Program-made: the position numbers and the translations under genes | Origin: Symbiodinium natans | Lineage: Eukaryota; Sar; Dinophyceae; Suessiales; Symbiodiniaceae | Direction: 5' to 3' | DNA: 64,000 bases | NCBI GenBank assembly: GCA_905221605.1 | Contig: CAJNDS010002159.1 | Coordinates: forward strand, 388,501-452,500 | Part shown: piece by piece, positions 62,944-64,000 of the stretch | How the letters are laid out: the number at the start of each line of letters is the position of its first letter | Numbering within the stretch: position 1 is the stretch's first letter | The notes under the pieces: model-generated | The model's input: only the letters and a program-made list of their open reading frames with translations | What the model was told of the DNA's origin: nothing | Database searches by the model: none

Positions 62944-63014
62944 TGGGTTCTCTTATAAAGTAACCAACCCCAAAAAGGGTGCCCTTACCATAATATGGTT
63001 ACTGGGCTACCAAG
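62944..63014 (+). mobile_element. Introner family A, right half
   Basis: It begins at GGGTTCTCTTATAAAGTAAC and ends GGTTACTGGGCTACCAAG. The left part is replaced by TTTAGGG units. Confidence 0.8.
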
Positions 63015-63154
63015 TTATAAGGCCGAATACTCCCAGTATGGCCCTTATATTCCCTTAGAGGATCTTTAGAAAGGGCCCCCAAACCCAAGGGTACAACCCT
63101 AGGGGGTCCAAAGGTAGAACCCCATGAACCTACAGCTTTCGGGCCTTGAACATA

Positions 63155-63272
63155 GCTACTAATTGCTTAAGAACCAGAAAAAGCAACAAATGTTCTTCCT
63201 TATTAAGGTTAATATAGGGATTATCATTTTTTTGTTTATTCTTTTGGGGTTCTTAAGCAAACAGTAGATAGG
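63155..63272. mobile_element. Palindromic element family P5
   Basis: CTACTAATTGCTTAAGAACC at the left and GGGGTTCTTAAGCAAACAGTAG at the right are complementary. Similar copies are near 7288, 8402 and 48176. Confidence 0.7.
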
Positions 63273-63389
63273 GGATGTTACGCCGTGTAGGCTTTAGGGG
63301 TTGACAGGGCCTCTAGGCTTTAGGGGTTCAGGGGTCTGGGATTCTTTTTTATATGTAGACATACTTTTTTTTGGGTGGGGGAATTCAGG

Positions 63390-63513
63390 AAGTGCCTGTG
63401 CACCTCCGCATATGACACCGTGCGTCTTTACATGCCTCCGCGGAGCTTGACTCGAAGCTATCGACACGGCTTTAGGCGACGAGGCGACTCTAGCTCTTCG
63501 ACCCCTGAAGGGG
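63390..63513 (+). CDS. Possible exon, Arg/Ser-rich
   Basis: It follows ATTCAG, is open for about 120 nt and reads CLCTSAYDTVRLYMPPRSLT, then an Arg-rich and Ser-rich end (RRRGDSSSSTPEG). It stops being coding at the TTTAGGG array. An RS-like protein is possible; that is inference from composition only. Confidence 0.4.
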
Positions 63514-63612
63514 TTGGGTTTAGGGTTTAGGGTTTAGGGTTTAGGGTTTAGGGTTTAGGGTTTAGGGTTTAGGGTTTAGGGTTTAGGGTTTAGGGTTTAG
63601 GGTTTAGGGTTT
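63511..63612 (+). repeat. TTTAGGG array
   Basis: About fourteen perfect units, then a T-rich run with GGG. Confidence 0.95.
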
Positions 63613-63678
63613 TTTGGGTTTTTTTTTTTTTTGGTTTTTTGGGTTTTTTGGGTTTTTGGGTTTGTTTGGCTTTTTTTG

Positions 63679-63765
63679 GGTTTATAGGGTTTATAGGGCT
63701 TATAGGGCTTACAGGGTTTATAGGGTTTATAGGGTTTATAGGGTTTATAGGGTTTATAGGGATTT
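63679..63765 (+). repeat. TTTATAGGG nonamer array
   Basis: About nine units of GGGTTTATA. The Tyr/Arg-rich frame across it is an artefact of the repeat. Confidence 0.92.
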
Positions 63766-64000
63766 TAGGGTTTTTAAGGGTTTAGGGTGGGGTTCCCCAA
63801 CAGATGTGAAGGGGGCACCGGCCGGGTTGAGATTCATCAGGGCGGGCTTTCGCAGCTTTGTCATGTAGAGTGGGAGCGATTCTTTCTTCTTGCTGTGGGC
63901 GTTAAAGCCCAAGCCCCGAGAGACTAAATCTGCAAAACTATTTGAGACCCCTAAACCCTAAACCCTAAACCCTAAACCCGTTCAACCCTTCGACTCCAAA

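Noticed and set aside
63614-63868. Tyr/Arg/Phe-rich ORF
   Set aside because: It comes from the T-run and the TTTATAGGG nonamer array. The residue pattern follows the repeat.
1-64000. tRNA, rRNA, riboswitch or bacterial operon signals
   Set aside because: No cloverleaf, conserved rRNA block or Shine-Dalgarno-led gene cluster was recognised on either strand.

Overview
The window is nuclear DNA of a eukaryote, most likely a dinoflagellate. The telomere-type heptamer TTTAGGG/CCCTAAA occurs as interstitial arrays through almost the whole window. Small coding exons lie between these arrays, nearly all reading on the + strand. Many introns are short elements with terminal inverted repeats (introners), and the inferred splice donors include GT, GC and GA. 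The ankyrin gene starts with the ubiquitin-like leader (M-L-x-V-W-x-x-S-G) that I recall from dinoflagellate ankyrin proteins. No tRNA, rRNA, CRISPR array or bacterial-type operon was seen.

Layout. 0.9-9.2 kb: isolated exon-sized coding islands of an unrecognised gene or genes. 10.56-13.58 kb: an ankyrin-repeat gene of about eight exons. 15.0-23.8 kb: a chain of small + strand exons with no recognised domain. 24.0-28.1 kb: a complete-looking gene of about 14 exons for a secreted, Cys-rich protein. 28.86-32.17 kb: a mobile element with long terminal inverted repeats. It holds a truncated retroviral-type integrase, a zinc-finger ORF and an RCC1-like repeat ORF, and it resembles a decayed Polinton or Polinton-like-virus insertion. 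33.7-58.4 kb: exons of one UPF1/DNA2-type superfamily 1 helicase, 40-100 nt each, in correct motif order over about 24 kb. A chitinase-like GH18 gene (40.8-42.2 kb) sits on the same strand inside one of its introns. 48.7-50.6 kb: a block free of telomere-type repeats with unassigned ORFs. 58.5-63.6 kb: further small exons.

The most informative feature is the introner set. At least six families with inverted-repeat ends of the form CT...AG interrupt the ankyrin, secreted-protein and GH18 exons and are flanked by 4-bp target duplications. Removing one element plus one duplication copy restores the frame at each of the 16 exonic sites I joined by hand. At 15 of the 16 the duplication begins GT, GA or GC, so the target supplies the splice donor and the element's own right end supplies the AG acceptor. 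Some elements are nested in others, and many have TTTAGGG tracts inside them. Several further palindromic element families occur in non-coding DNA.

All exon joins, inverted repeats and duplications were read by eye. Most exon edges are good to a few bases; those marked ~ are less certain.
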